Source: Acetobacteraceae bacterium (GTDB lineage: Bacteria; Pseudomonadota; Alphaproteobacteria; Acetobacterales; Acetobacteraceae). From it: a DNA stretch of 56,231 nt. Positions 1 through 8,648 of the stretch are shown piece by piece. A program made the position numbers and the translations under genes. Below the pieces are notes generated by a model that did no database searches, was not told the DNA's origin, and worked only from the letters and a program-made list of their open reading frames with translations. The stretch is from positions 1 to 56,231 of the forward strand of contig PLXO01000057.1 in the NCBI GenBank assembly GCA_003151425.1. The letters run 5' to 3'. The first letter of the stretch is position 1. Every line of letters begins with the position of its first letter.

Positions 1-112
1 ACCCGTGGCCGAGCATGCGCTTTGCCGTCAGACACCCAAGGTGGGAGCCGTATGCGGGAAAGCCGCACGTACGGTTTTGTGCGGGGGGCGCCCTGTAATG
101 GGCGTCCCTACC
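1..112 (+). mobile_element. Group II intron, 3' end only (domains V and VI), cut by window edge
   Basis: Positions 45-77 read as a group II intron domain V. The 5' strand GAGCCGTATGCGG carries the AGC catalytic triad (46-48), followed by a GAAA-type loop and the 3' strand CCGCACGTACGGTTT. The canonical domain V has 34 nt; this one has 33, lacking one base next to the tetraloop. Positions 86-108 can form a nine-pair domain VI hairpin (GGGGCGCCC with GGGCGTCCC, loop TGTAAT), and CCCTACC at 106-112 resembles a bacterial intron 3' end. The maturase ORF, if any, lies outside the window. The class and exact 3' splice site are inferred. Confidence 0.65.
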
Positions 113-160
113 GCGATCTGTCGGCCGAAGCGCGAGCGATGCGCTCTTTCTTCGCCAGCT

Positions 161-1693
161 CTACGCTCTCCCGCCGCCGCCCGCGCCGCGTGCCAGCCGA
201 CGCACGGCGGTCGAGGCAGTGCGCTTGCCCTCGCCAGCGTAAGCCTCGTGATATTCGTCGATTCGCACGGGATCGTAGAGATAGTTCACCATCAGCGTGG
301 CGCTTTCCTTTGCCCCCTTCTCCGAGGTGTCGCCGTGCAGGTTGATCCGCTCGATGCGTGCGCCGTTCGACAGATGGAAATGCGCCACCGGGTCGCGCGC
401 CCGCTTGCCCGCGCTCTCGTGCACCAGGTAGCGCGCACACAGCCGTTCCAGTACCGGACCGGCGGTCTTGCTCAACCCCGGCTCGCGCCACCAGCCGCGC
501 TTGGCCATGATCGCGGCCAGCGCCTGCTTGCCATTCTCGGCCGGCATCGCGGACATGAGGCTCGAGGCCTCCTCGGCGGTCAGCAGGTCCACCTGTTGAA
601 CACTGGGCCGCTGACCATTGGGCGGCTCATCGTTGGGCGGTCCCCCCGCGCGCGCAGGATCGAGCAAAGGCCCGGCGCGCGAAGGCTCGGCGAGCGAACG
701 ATCCAGCAACGGATCGAGCCAGGTGCGAAACCCCGGGATGGGCGACAGCGTGGCGAAGCTGTGCAGGCCGCGCAGCTCCGCCTCCAGCAGCTCGACCACC
801 TGCTTGATCAGGAAATTGCCGAAGCTGATGCCGGCAAGACCCTTCTGGCAGTTGCTGATCGAATAGAAGATCGCGGTGTCGGCGCCGCGCGGATCCTGCA
901 CCGGGGCTTTCTCATCCAGCAGAAGCTGCACCGATCCGGCGAGGCCCTTCACCAGCGCGACCTCGACGAAGATCAGCGGCTCGTCCGGCATGCGCGGATG
1001 GAAGAAGGCGTAGCAACGGCGGTCGGAATCCAGCCGGTTCTTCAGGTCGCGCCAGCTTCGGATGGCATGCACCGCCTCGTAGTCGACCAGCTTCTCCAGC
1101 AGCGCCGCGGGGCTCGACCAGTCGATCCGCCGCAGCTCCAGGAAGCCGATGTCGAACCACGCCGCCAGCAGGCCGCGCAGATCGGATTCCAGCGCCGCCA
1201 GCCGTTTGTCGTCGCGCCGCGAGCGCAGCAGGATCGCGCGCAGATCGACCAGGAATTTTCGTCCGTCCGGGATGGTGGTGAACTGGGTCAGAAGGCGCAA
1301 CCGCGGCGGCTCCAGCGCGCGGCGCAGTTCCGCGGTGGCGATGGCGCGCGCCGCGGGGTCCTCGGCCGCGCGCACTGTTGCGTAGGCGGCATCGACGGTA
1401 TCCGGATCGGAGTCGAAGCCGGCGAGCGTCAGCAGGAAGTCGCGTTGCGCCGCGTCGCCGAGCGACTCGAAGGTCTCCGCCAGGCGGGCGGCGCGGCTGC
1501 GCGCGCTGACCTCACCGCCGTGCCCGTTGAGGCAGGCGCGGATCTGCCCCTCGATGCTGTCGTCGGTCTCGCCGACGACGCTGGCCGCCATGTCGCGCCA
1601 GACCAGGCCGATGCGGCGGAGCGCACGGTCGAACAGGCCGGGCGAGGCGGATCGGGCGGGCGGGGCAGATGCGGCAATCGGCGCATCGTTCAT
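161..1693 (-). CDS. Malonyl-CoA decarboxylase
   Basis: This 510-residue protein decarboxylates malonyl-CoA to acetyl-CoA and CO2, as in malonate use or removal of surplus malonyl-CoA (the MatA of rhizobial matABC). The N-terminal half is the helical oligomerisation region. The C-terminal half has the acetyltransferase-like catalytic fold with family motifs: the FFHP..EPLIFVEVAL strand, AIFYSISNCQKGL, FATLSPIPGF containing the presumed catalytic serine, and AHFHLSNGA containing the catalytic histidine, followed by MVNYLYD. The start ATG overlaps the stop of the upstream nnr gene as ATGA, so the two are probably co-transcribed and translationally coupled. No malonyl-CoA synthetase or malonate carrier is adjacent. 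A glycine-rich tail ends the protein. Confidence 0.93.
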   Translation of the reverse strand: MNDAPIAASAPPARSASPGLFDRALRRIGLVWRDMAASVVGETDDSIEGQIRACLNGHGGEVSARSRAARLAETFESLGDAAQRDFLLTLAGFDSDPDTVDAAYATVRAAEDPAARAIATAELRRALEPPRLRLLTQFTTIPDGRKFLVDLRAILLRSRRDDKRLAALESDLRGLLAAWFDIGFLELRRIDWSSPAALLEKLVDYEAVHAIRSWRDLKNRLDSDRRCYAFFHPRMPDEPLIFVEVALVKGLAGSVQLLLDEKAPVQDPRGADTAIFYSISNCQKGLAGISFGNFLIKQVVELLEAELRGLHSFATLSPIPGFRTWLDPLLDRSLAEPSRAGPLLDPARAGGPPNDEPPNGQRPSVQQVDLLTAEEASSLMSAMPAENGKQALAAIMAKRGWWREPGLSKTAGPVLERLCARYLVHESAGKRARDPVAHFHLSNGARIERINLHGDTSEKGAKESATLMVNYLYDPVRIDEYHEAYAGEGKRTASTAVRRLARGAGGGGRA

Positions 1694-3165
1694 TCTGGTC
1701 TCCGATTGGGCGTGCACTGCCCGCCGAAGTCGGGATTTGCCAGGACTTCGGCAAGGGCCGGTAACAAGTCTTCGACCACCATGGCTGGTCCGGCGCGCAG
1801 CGCGGCATGGCCGTGCAGGAAGGCGCCGGCGCAGGCCGCCTCCCAGTCTGGCATCCCCTGGGCCAGCAGCCCGGCGATCAGCCCGGACAGCACGTCGCCG
1901 GCGCCGGCGGTAGCAAGCCAGGGCGGCGCCGAGGCGTTGATCGCGACACGGCCGTCCGGCGCGGCGATAATGGTGTCCGGCCCTTTCAGCAGCACCACCG
2001 CCCCGGTGCGCGCGGCGGCGGCGCGCACGGCGGCGACGCGGTCGACGCCCGCCGCGCCGAACACGCGGCTGAATTCGCCGCTGTGAGGGGTCAGTACCGC
2101 CGCACCGCGCAACGCGTCGGGCGCGCCGGCAAAGGCGGTGAGCGCGTCGGCGTCGGCCACCACGCGGCGCCCGGCGCGCAGCAGGCGTGGCAAGGCGTCG
2201 CGTGCCGCCTGCTGCCCGAGGCCCGGGCCGCACACCCAGACCAGCCTGCGTGCGTCGGCCAGCAACGTGTCCAGTGGCGCCTCGCTCACCAGCAGGCCTG
2301 GCGGGCCGCTGCGATAGACGTCGCCGCGCTCGGTGGCGGCGATGGTCACCAGGCCGGCGCCGGCGCGGCGCGAGGCCTCGGCCGCCAGACGGGCAGCCCC
2401 GGTCATCTCCGCGCCGCCCATCACCGTGACATGGCCGCGGCTGTATTTGTGGCCGTCGTCGCGCAGGCTCGGCAACGTCCACAGCTCGGGCAGGTTGGCG
2501 AAGCAGCGTGGCCGCACCTGGTCCAGCACGGCGTCGGGCAGCCCGATGTCGGCCAGCACCAGCGCGCCGCATTGCTCCCGGCCGGGCAGCAGCAGGTGCC
2601 CGGGTTTCAGCCGGAAGAAGGTCACGGTCAGCGCGGCCTGGGGGGCATAGCCGCGGATCGCCCCGGTGGCCCCATCGACGCCGCTCGGCACATCGACCGC
2701 GACCACAAGCCGCGCGGCGCGCAGGGTCTCGGCCACCACGCCGTCGACCTTACGCGCCAGGCCGGCGCCGAACACGGCGTCGATCACGAGGTCGGCCCGC
2801 GCCGCCGCCTCGGGCGTGAATTGCGCCAACGGTCCGCGCCACTGCCGCCCCGCCCCGGCGGCATCGGCGCCGTCGCGAGGTGGTGCCAGCGCGGCCACTG
2901 CCACCGGCCAGCCGTGCTGCGCCAGCAGGCGCGCCACCACGTAGCCGTCGCCGCCGTTGTTGCCCGGGCCCGCCAGCACCAGCGTCCGGCAGGGGCGGAA
3001 TCGCGCCTGGATCGCGCGCGCGACGGCGCGGCCGGCATGCGCCATCAGCGTCGGCCCAGGGGCGCCGAGGGTGGGCGACAGCGCGTCGGCCCGACCCATC
3101 TCTGCCGGGTCCAGCAGGTCGGCACGTCCGGCCAGCCGGCGCGTCAGGTTGGGGTCGAAATTCAT
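1690..3165 (-). CDS. nnr: Bifunctional NAD(P)H-hydrate epimerase / ADP-dependent NAD(P)H-hydrate dehydratase
   Basis: This 491-residue repair enzyme restores NADH/NADPH hydrates made by side reactions of dehydrogenases. The N-terminal YjeF epimerase domain (about residues 1-215) shows GPGNNGGDGYVVARLL and VDVPSGVDGATG. The C-terminal ribokinase-like dehydratase domain (about 225-480) shows PHSGEFSRVFG, LLKGPDTIIA and the GAGDVLSGLIAGLLAQG signature near the end. The start at MNFDPNL is preferred because family members begin close to the epimerase domain; a 28-residue upstream extension is possible but rich in Pro/Arg. It overlaps malonyl-CoA decarboxylase by ATGA. About 205 bases separate it from the divergent ParA-like gene. 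Confidence 0.93.
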   Translation of the reverse strand: MNFDPNLTRRLAGRADLLDPAEMGRADALSPTLGAPGPTLMAHAGRAVARAIQARFRPCRTLVLAGPGNNGGDGYVVARLLAQHGWPVAVAALAPPRDGADAAGAGRQWRGPLAQFTPEAAARADLVIDAVFGAGLARKVDGVVAETLRAARLVVAVDVPSGVDGATGAIRGYAPQAALTVTFFRLKPGHLLLPGREQCGALVLADIGLPDAVLDQVRPRCFANLPELWTLPSLRDDGHKYSRGHVTVMGGAEMTGAARLAAEASRRAGAGLVTIAATERGDVYRSGPPGLLVSEAPLDTLLADARRLVWVCGPGLGQQAARDALPRLLRAGRRVVADADALTAFAGAPDALRGAAVLTPHSGEFSRVFGAAGVDRVAAVRAAAARTGAVVLLKGPDTIIAAPDGRVAINASAPPWLATAGAGDVLSGLIAGLLAQGMPDWEAACAGAFLHGHAALRAGPAMVVEDLLPALAEVLANPDFGGQCTPNRRPE

Positions 3166-3370
3166 GGGCGGAGAGTGCCATCCCACTATGGACGAAGGAA
3201 GGGCAGGGACGAAGGAAGGCCTGGCGCGAAGCCCTGGTCGATGCAACAAAGCGACGATCCATGAGACGGCTACACATTATAGCGTACTTGGCAATTCGGT
3301 GTGGCCACGCTCTAGCAACGCGACGGCTGATCTGGTCTGTTGCGCGCTCCGGGACTTGGAGTCGCCTGGC

Positions 3371-4000
3371 ATGGCGCTGGTGATAACGGTGGCGCAACAG
3401 AAGGGCGGCACCGGCAAGACGACACTCGCGGCCAATATCGCCGCCGCCCTCGCGCCCGGGAAGCGCGTGGCGTTGCTTGACATCGATCCGCAACGAACGC
3501 TGACCAGGTGGAACGCGCTGCGCCTGGCCCGCCCCACGCCCGCGCCGGCGCTTGGCTTTTCCGACGTCGCGGGCTGGCGGTTGACCGCGGAGCTTGATCG
3601 GTTGCGGCGGACCCATGACCTGGTGGTGATCGACAGCCCGCCGCAGGTCGACACGGACGCGAAGCTGGCGGTGCGCGGCGCCGATATCGTTCTGGTGCCG
3701 GTGCAGCCAAGTCCGCCCGATGTCTGGGCGGCGGAGGCCACGCTGAAGCTGGCGGCCGACGAAGGGCGCCGCGTGTGGCTGCTGTTCAACCGTGTCCCGA
3801 CCGCCTCTCGCCTGAGCGGGGCGGTGCGGGCCGACATCGCCTCGCGCGGTCTGCCGGCGCTGCACAGCGAGCTTGGCAATCGTACCGGATTCGCGCTGGC
3901 GTTCGCCGAGGGGCTCGGTGTCGTCGAGGCGGAGCCGCGGTCCCAGGCCGCCGATGAGATGCGCGCCCTGCTCGGCGAATTGCTGGCAATCGCCGGATGA
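3371..4000 (+). CDS. ParA/MinD-family ATPase, orphan
   Basis: A 209-residue P-loop ATPase of the ParA/MinD superfamily. The deviant Walker A motif QQKGGTGKTTLAANIA lies at residues 9-24, Walker A' as LLDIDPQRT, and Walker B as LVVIDSPPQ. It lacks a helix-turn-helix N-terminus, has no ParB partner nearby, and is short, like the small MipZ/ParA-type ATPases. Such orphans position cell components or cell-division sites; the cargo here cannot be told. The ATG at 3371 is the first start giving the standard N-terminus. The stop overlaps the next gene by ATGA, so the pair is coupled. Confidence 0.85.
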   Translation: MALVITVAQQKGGTGKTTLAANIAAALAPGKRVALLDIDPQRTLTRWNALRLARPTPAPALGFSDVAGWRLTAELDRLRRTHDLVVIDSPPQVDTDAKLAVRGADIVLVPVQPSPPDVWAAEATLKLAADEGRRVWLLFNRVPTASRLSGAVRADIASRGLPALHSELGNRTGFALAFAEGLGVVEAEPRSQAADEMRALLGELLAIAG

Positions 4001-4437
4001 TCGACCCGGATTATTTCTGGCGGCTGATGCGTGCCCTGCATGTGCTCGGCGCCGTGATCTGGGTCGGCGGCATGTTCTTCGCCATGCTGATCATGCGCCC
4101 CGCCCTGGCGGATCTCGACGCGCCGCGCCGGGTCAATGTCTACCGTGCCGCGTTCCACCGCTTCTTCCGGCTGATCTGGCTGGTCATGCCGACGATGCTG
4201 CTGACCGGCTACCTCATGCTGTTCGGGGAATACGGCGGCTTCGCCCAGGCAAACTGGGACGTGCATCTGATGCACATGCTTGGCCTCGGCATGGCGGCGG
4301 TGTTCGTTGCCATCTGGTTCGGGCCGTACCACCAGTTTCGCAATGGTCAGGGCCGCGCGATGGAGGTGATCCGCCCGATGATCTTCGCTAATCTGCTGCT
4401 GGGACTTGCGACGGTCGTCATCGCCGCACTCGGCTGA
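3997..4437 (+). CDS. CopD-like integral membrane protein
   Basis: A 146-residue membrane protein with about four transmembrane helices. Conserved features are the N-terminal HVLGAVIWVGGMFFAMLIMRP segment, a central helix ending in LTGYLML, and a late helix in ANLLLGLATVVIAALG. This matches CopD/DUF-type small membrane proteins, whose exact role is mostly unknown (copper resistance in some). Histidines in helices (H15, H51, H88, H91) could bind metal or haem. It overlaps the ParA-like gene by four bases, a sign of co-expression. Family assignment is fairly sure; function is not. Confidence 0.75.
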   Translation: MIDPDYFWRLMRALHVLGAVIWVGGMFFAMLIMRPALADLDAPRRVNVYRAAFHRFFRLIWLVMPTMLLTGYLMLFGEYGGFAQANWDVHLMHMLGLGMAAVFVAIWFGPYHQFRNGQGRAMEVIRPMIFANLLLGLATVVIAALG

Positions 4438-4520
4438 GCAGTCGATGGGTGAGCGGCTGCCCGGACCAAGAAGGCAAGCGATTGCAACCGCAGATGCACC
4501 CAGACGTTCCGTGCGGGTTG

Positions 4521-4790
4521 ACAAACCGTGCGCCAAACGCCAGATCTGGGGCGCGACTTGGCGAACGTTGCGTAGCAGGCAGAGCTGCGGGCCGGTCGCC
4601 TTCAGGTCGTTGAGGCATTGAGCGGTGTGAGCGCTGCCCGGCGCCTTGATTGCTTTCACTTCGACGATGATTATTTCCTCGACGGACAGATCGACTGCTT
4701 ATTTCCCGCCAACAATGCCGTTGTACCGGACGGTGATAACGAAAGCTGCGTAAGTCCGGCACAAAGTCTCTTCGGCTGTGAATGCCATCC
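4521..4790 (-). pseudogene. Decayed GxxExxY-family (PD-(D/E)XK-like) gene remnant
   Basis: On the minus strand one frame reads VRYNGIVGGK, a TAA stop, then AVDLSVEEIIIVEVKAIKAP, HTAQCLNDLKATG and QLCLLRNV. This follows the pattern of GxxExxY proteins: V-Y-G, then DLLVED-IVELKA, H-AQ-LNYLKATG and LLLNFG. An in-frame stop near 4700 splits the alignment. The upstream part has no good start or GxxExxY motif, and the downstream end runs into unrelated sequence past HGL. The reading is mine from memory of the family, without an alignment. The rest of the 4438-5084 gap shows no convincing gene. Confidence 0.5.
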
Positions 4791-5084
4791 AACGCTACAT
4801 GTGGCGACGGTCAGGTGTCGGGATGCCCTCCCTCACGGAGCAGGCTGCGTCGAGGAATACGGCACGCCGTCTCGCGGGGATCATTTTTCGCGACGGGCGG
4901 TTAAGACAACAGCCTTCGATGAAAGCGCCTACCTGGCGGCGCCATCCACGCCTGACCTCCGGTCCGGGAGCCAATCTCTCACGTAATCCGTGGTCGGAGA
5001 TCTCGGGGACAGGTCACGATCATTGCGGGCTCCTCGCGCCAAGACTATTGGCTTGCTGGGACGGTCGATGCAGCCTGCGGGGGA

Positions 5085-5867
5085 ATGAGCGGGCGTGTGC
5101 AAGTGATGAACGCCGTCACGGCGAGCTTGGTGGTCGCGGCCTGCATTTTCGCTGGCGGACTGGCGGGTCTGTACCTCCACCGGATTCTGCCGCAGCACCA
5201 CCTGACCAAGGAGACGCAGGATGTCATCAGGCTCGGCACCGGAATGCTGTCGGTGTTGGCCTCCTTGGTTCTTGGCCTGCTGATCGCGACGAGCAAGAGT
5301 TCCTACGATTCGACCGATCGTGCGGTCCGCAGCTACGCAGCCGAGCTGGCGTTGTTGAATGAGATCCTTCGAGATTACGGCGGTGGCGCCTCGGTCCCCC
5401 GCGATCTGCTGCGCAGCTACACCGAGGGATTGTTACAGGATGTCTGGCCCAAGGACGGGGAACGCACCGCCGTATTGGAGGACGACAAAACCCGGCTGCT
5501 TCTGGAGCATGTGCGAGAGACGATTCGAGCCCTGAAGCCTATCGACACCGGCCAGAAGTCGCTGCAAGACCGGGCGATAGACATCAACATCAATCTGCTG
5601 CGCGAGCGCTGGCTGCTGATCGAGCAACAGGGACCAAGCGTGCAGCGCGTGGTGCTCGTGATACTGGTGTCGTGGGTCACTGTCATTTTCGCCAGCTTTG
5701 GCGTGTATGCGCCCCGCAACAGCACGGTCGTGTTGACATTCCTGATCTGTTCGCTCGCCATCGGCGGGGCGATTTTCCTGATCTTGGAAATGGACCGGCC
5801 GTTGGACGGCGTGATGCAGATTTCGAGCTGGCCGCTGCGGAACGTGCTCTCGTATATGAACTGGTAG
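5085..5867 (+). CDS. DUF4239 (bestrophin-like) membrane protein
   Basis: A 260-residue membrane protein with two N-terminal hydrophobic segments (about residues 8-30 and 45-68) and two C-terminal ones (about 190-210 and 217-236), separated by a long charged region with the SSYDSTDRAVRSYAAEL segment. This two-plus-two layout and the LASLVLGLLIATSKSSYD motif match DUF4239, sometimes called bestrophin-like. The function is not established. The ATG at 5085 has a G-rich stretch directly before it; MNAVTAS at 5106 is an alternative start. It stands alone between a degenerate gene and a convergent reductase gene. Confidence 0.75.
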   Translation: MSGRVQVMNAVTASLVVAACIFAGGLAGLYLHRILPQHHLTKETQDVIRLGTGMLSVLASLVLGLLIATSKSSYDSTDRAVRSYAAELALLNEILRDYGGGASVPRDLLRSYTEGLLQDVWPKDGERTAVLEDDKTRLLLEHVRETIRALKPIDTGQKSLQDRAIDININLLRERWLLIEQQGPSVQRVVLVILVSWVTVIFASFGVYAPRNSTVVLTFLICSLAIGGAIFLILEMDRPLDGVMQISSWPLRNVLSYMNW

Positions 5868-6036
5868 CCCCAGCGCCGGCCCGGGCAAGGACCAAGGCAG
5901 CAGGCCGCGGCCACTCCCATCGCGGTGAGCGATGTCCGGTGCATGGGTCATTTGCGCGTCCTCGGCGCGTGGTTCGGACCGACCAGACTTGTCTACACCC
6001 CGCAAAGAGCGGGAGCAGTGTACGGCGCGGCCTCGC

Positions 6037-7098
6037 TCAGTTCAGCCGCAGATCGCGGATGTGCTTCGGATCGGGCTTCAGCTCGCCACGTTCGACCTTG
6101 GTAACGATCTCGGTCAGCACCCGGTTGGCCGGCGTCGCCAGGCCGATTTCCTCGCCCTTGCGCGCCACCATTCCGTTGAGGAACTGAATCTCGGTGCGCC
6201 GCCCCTTCACCATGTCCTGCCCCATCGAGGGCCGGTGCTCGCCGCCGCCCTTCGCCGCCTCGGCCGCCCGGTGCTCGTCGTAGGCTCGGCTCGCCTCCGG
6301 ATCGTTCTCACCGGCGCGCGCGATAAGCTCCGGATCGAGGTGATGGATCTCCTCCAGCGCGTAGCCCAGCGCCTGGCCGACGCGGATCGCCTCGCTGCCC
6401 AGGCGGGCGGAGAAATGCCGGATCGTGTCGTCGCGCATCATGTCCTTGGTGATCATGCCGGTGCACGCCGACAGCCCGTTGCCCATCACGTTGGTCACCA
6501 GCTTCGACCAGCGCTCGCCCCATAGGTTCTCCGTCACCATCGCCGAGTCCGCCAGCGATACCAGCCGGCAGATTTCCTTCACCCGGTCGGTGACGCGGCC
6601 ATGCACCTCACCGGTGCGGAACACGGTGTGCTTCGTCCCGCTCTTGCCCGCCGCGCGGCGCACGTGCCCGGGCTCGCACAGATCGACGGTGATGGAGCTG
6701 GCGATGCACCCCACCGTGCGGCCCCAGCCGACCACGCCGGCGATCGTTTCCTCGTTCATGCAATTCTGCAACGAAACGATGAAGCCGTTGGGCGAGAGAT
6801 ACTGTGCGATCAGCGTGGTCGCCCATTCGGTGTCATACGACTTCATGCAGACGAAGGCGATGTCGACGGGCTTTTCCTTCGCCAATTGCTGTGCGTCGGT
6901 CAGGTGCAGCGCGCGCACCTTGGCGGTGAACTCCGGCACGTCGCGGATGTGGGTGATCTTCAACCCGTGCGAGCGCATGCGCTCGACGTGCTCGGGCCAG
7001 GGGTCGATGAAGGTCACATCCTCCCCGGCATGCGCCATGTGCGCCCCCGCGTAGCCGCCGACCGCGCCCGTGCCCATGATTGCGATCTTCGCCCCCAT
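6037..7098 (-). CDS. Ketopantoate reductase family protein (PanE/ApbA-like)
   Basis: A 353-residue NAD(P)-dependent reductase. The Rossmann motif is at residues 9-15 (GTGAVGG). The family substrate/catalytic residues appear in MKSYDT (K86) and GERWSKLVTNVMGN (K199 and N203), and GRRTEIQFLNG lies in the C-terminal helical domain. Family members reduce 2-dehydropantoate to pantoate in CoA synthesis. This copy is about 50 residues longer than typical PanE, with an insertion around residues 235-300 (DEHRAAEAAKGGGEHRPSM), so it may act on another 2-oxo acid. It stands alone; no panB or panC is nearby. Confidence 0.82.
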   Translation of the reverse strand: MGAKIAIMGTGAVGGYAGAHMAHAGEDVTFIDPWPEHVERMRSHGLKITHIRDVPEFTAKVRALHLTDAQQLAKEKPVDIAFVCMKSYDTEWATTLIAQYLSPNGFIVSLQNCMNEETIAGVVGWGRTVGCIASSITVDLCEPGHVRRAAGKSGTKHTVFRTGEVHGRVTDRVKEICRLVSLADSAMVTENLWGERWSKLVTNVMGNGLSACTGMITKDMMRDDTIRHFSARLGSEAIRVGQALGYALEEIHHLDPELIARAGENDPEASRAYDEHRAAEAAKGGGEHRPSMGQDMVKGRRTEIQFLNGMVARKGEEIGLATPANRVLTEIVTKVERGELKPDPKHIRDLRLN

Positions 7099-7260
7099 TC
7101 GTCCCTCCCTGCATTCAACTGGCGGCCAGCTTACCGCCGCGGGGCGATGGCGGCCAGATCGGGCGGTGATGCAGGTGAGCCATTGCGGCGGCGGCGAGCG
7201 CCATCCCGCGTCGCGCGAGGCCCAGTGCCTGGCGACGCCGCGGATGACGACCGGAGCGCG

Positions 7261-7659
7261 TCAGAAGTCGATCTTCAGCTTCAGGCCGCCACTGGTAACC
7301 TTGAATTTTGGCGGCGGGTCGAACTTCCAATTGTCGGGGACCAACGTCACGCCGGTTTTGCCGAGCGGAACGCCGCCCTTGGCGATCAATTTTTTTACCA
7401 CATCGGGAAGGCCGTCGAACGGCTTGGGGTCCGCTTTCGGCGATACCTTCAGACCGAATATCTTGTCCGAGAGGTCTTTCGAGGCCTGTTCCGCATCTTT
7501 TGCCGCCGCGTCCCTTTGTTTCTTGAGCGCCTCCATCTTGTCTATTTCCGCCTGGATGTCGGCGAGTTTCTGTGCCGCCTCCTTGATCGTCTTTTCCCAG
7601 TCGGCCACGAATTTGGTCACAGCATCAACGACTTTGTCGTAGTCAACGAGATCGGCCAT
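7261..7659 (-). CDS. Hypothetical coiled-coil protein
   Basis: A 132-residue protein I do not recognise. Residues about 25-70 are strongly heptad-like and charged (KEAAQKLADIQAEIDKMEAL and on), followed by a Pro-rich segment and a C-terminal tail of alternating Lys/hydrophobic residues suggesting a small beta structure (FKVTSGGLKLKIDF). It has no signal peptide or transmembrane helix. A good ribosome site (GGAGG, complement of 7671-7675) supports the ATG at 7659. Its base composition is less G+C-rich than the neighbours, and Lys and Asp are frequent, which may point to transfer. Function unknown. Confidence 0.7.
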   Translation of the reverse strand: MADLVDYDKVVDAVTKFVADWEKTIKEAAQKLADIQAEIDKMEALKKQRDAAAKDAEQASKDLSDKIFGLKVSPKADPKPFDGLPDVVKKLIAKGGVPLGKTGVTLVPDNWKFDPPPKFKVTSGGLKLKIDF

Positions 7660-7919
7660 GTCGCAGCCTCCATATTTCGATCGCTGGGCACCACGCGGGT
7701 TGACAATCAGCCGGGTGCCCGTGGCGAATTGCTATCTTTGCTCAAACCGGGAGTGACAACAAGGTCCTCGTCATCTCCGCGCCCGTGTTGCCGCGGTAGC
7801 CAAGATAGGCGGAGTTCGCCTGTTGCTGGAGTGATTTCCGTCACACCCAGTTGGTATGTCATTTATCATACGCGCCATAACGTATCGATATGACCATGTC
7901 CCCTCCGCCAACGCCCCTC

Positions 7920-8228
7920 CTAGGCGCTGATACCGAGAATCTCCCGCGTACGGGTTACCTTGCCGCCCCAGCGCGCGTCGAATTCCGCAATCAGTGCCTT
8001 GATCGCCGGAGAGGTCGTGATCGCCTCGGCGGACGCCACGCTGTCGAACGAGTAGAACGCGCAATGCACCGCCGGATCGGTGCGGCTCCAGGCGCGCCAG
8101 GCATGCAGCGCGCCGAAGGCTTTCATCGCATCCGGCAGATGCTCGTCCGCGTACCAGCGGTCGAATGCCGGACGCTCCGCCGGATCCGCCACGATCGCCC
8201 GCACCACCAGGTAGGCTCGATCCGCCAT
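7920..8228 (-). CDS. Small EthD/ABM-type dimeric alpha-beta barrel protein
   Basis: A 102-residue protein. It has an early strand (AYLVVRAIVAD), then the FDRWYADEHLPDAMKAFG segment like the EthD/NIPSNAP group, and WRAWSRTDPAVHCAFYSFDS in the middle. This resembles stand-alone ferredoxin-like dimeric barrels that bind or degrade small aromatic or hydrophobic molecules. It is compact with no signal sequence. GGGAGA ahead of the ATG gives a fair ribosome site. No catabolic operon is attached, so the substrate is unknown. The 260-base gap on its left (7660-7919) shows nothing recognisable. Confidence 0.65.
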   Translation of the reverse strand: MADRAYLVVRAIVADPAERPAFDRWYADEHLPDAMKAFGALHAWRAWSRTDPAVHCAFYSFDSVASAEAITTSPAIKALIAEFDARWGGKVTRTREILGISA

Positions 8229-8283
8229 CGGTTTTCTCCCTCGCCTGACCAGCGCCGCGTTTCATGCTACGCGGTGCGCTGTC

Positions 8284-8324
8284 AGGAGGAACACTAGCAC
8301 ATGATTCAGGCACGCATGGCATGA
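8284..8324 (+). promoter_or_regulatory. Ribosome site and 7-codon leader ORF coupled to the next gene
   Basis: A strong Shine-Dalgarno AGGAGGA at 8284-8290 is followed, after 10 bases, by ATG at 8301. This opens a seven-codon ORF (MIQARMA) ending in TGA at 8322-8324. The stop overlaps the ATG (8321-8323) of the DUF6166 gene as ATGA. The DUF6166 ATG itself has no good site of its own within 15 bases, so translation is probably re-initiated from the leader. Confidence 0.5.
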
Positions 8325-8617
8325 AGCTCTATGAAGGTGGGCGCAGCCTCGCCGGCGCGGTCGTGACGGTGGATGGCGCGCCGCTCGACCCGCGTTTCGA
8401 TATCAAACGGTTCAGCCCGGCCGGATTCGAATGGACCTATGAGGGCGACGGCCCGCGCCAACTCGCACTGGCCCTGCTCGCCGACCATCTGGGCGATCCG
8501 GCGCGCGCGCTGGCGCTGACCGATTGGTTCATGCACAAGGTCGTGGCGGTGCTGGACAACGCCTGGCAGTTGACGAGCGAGGAGATCGAGGTGGCGTTGC
8601 GCAACGCGCAGGGATAG
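8321..8617 (+). CDS. DUF6166 domain-containing protein
   Basis: A 98-residue protein beginning MKLYEGGRSLAGAVVTVDG and containing PLDPRFDIKRFSPAGFEWTY, GPRQLALALLADHLGD and a C-terminal helix. This pattern is that of the DUF6166 family, small bacterial proteins of unknown role sometimes linked with plasmids and mobile DNA. The start at 8321 is chosen because the family begins MKLY; an in-frame upstream ATG at 8264 would read through the leader region. The start overlaps the stop of the 7-codon leader ORF. It is divergent from the EthD-like gene. Confidence 0.75.
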   Translation: MKLYEGGRSLAGAVVTVDGAPLDPRFDIKRFSPAGFEWTYEGDGPRQLALALLADHLGDPARALALTDWFMHKVVAVLDNAWQLTSEEIEVALRNAQG

Positions 8618-8648
8618 AACGGGCTCCAGCGAAGCCCGCTGCTAATCG

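Noticed and set aside
5..2086. A 693-codon open frame antisense to malonyl-CoA decarboxylase and nnr
   Set aside because: It is the high-G+C shadow of two well-supported genes, shows no family motif, and is rich in Arg/Gln/His as expected for a mirrored frame.
6037..7098. Naming the reductase panE outright
   Set aside because: It is longer than typical PanE with an insertion and no pantothenate genes nearby; only the family is safe.
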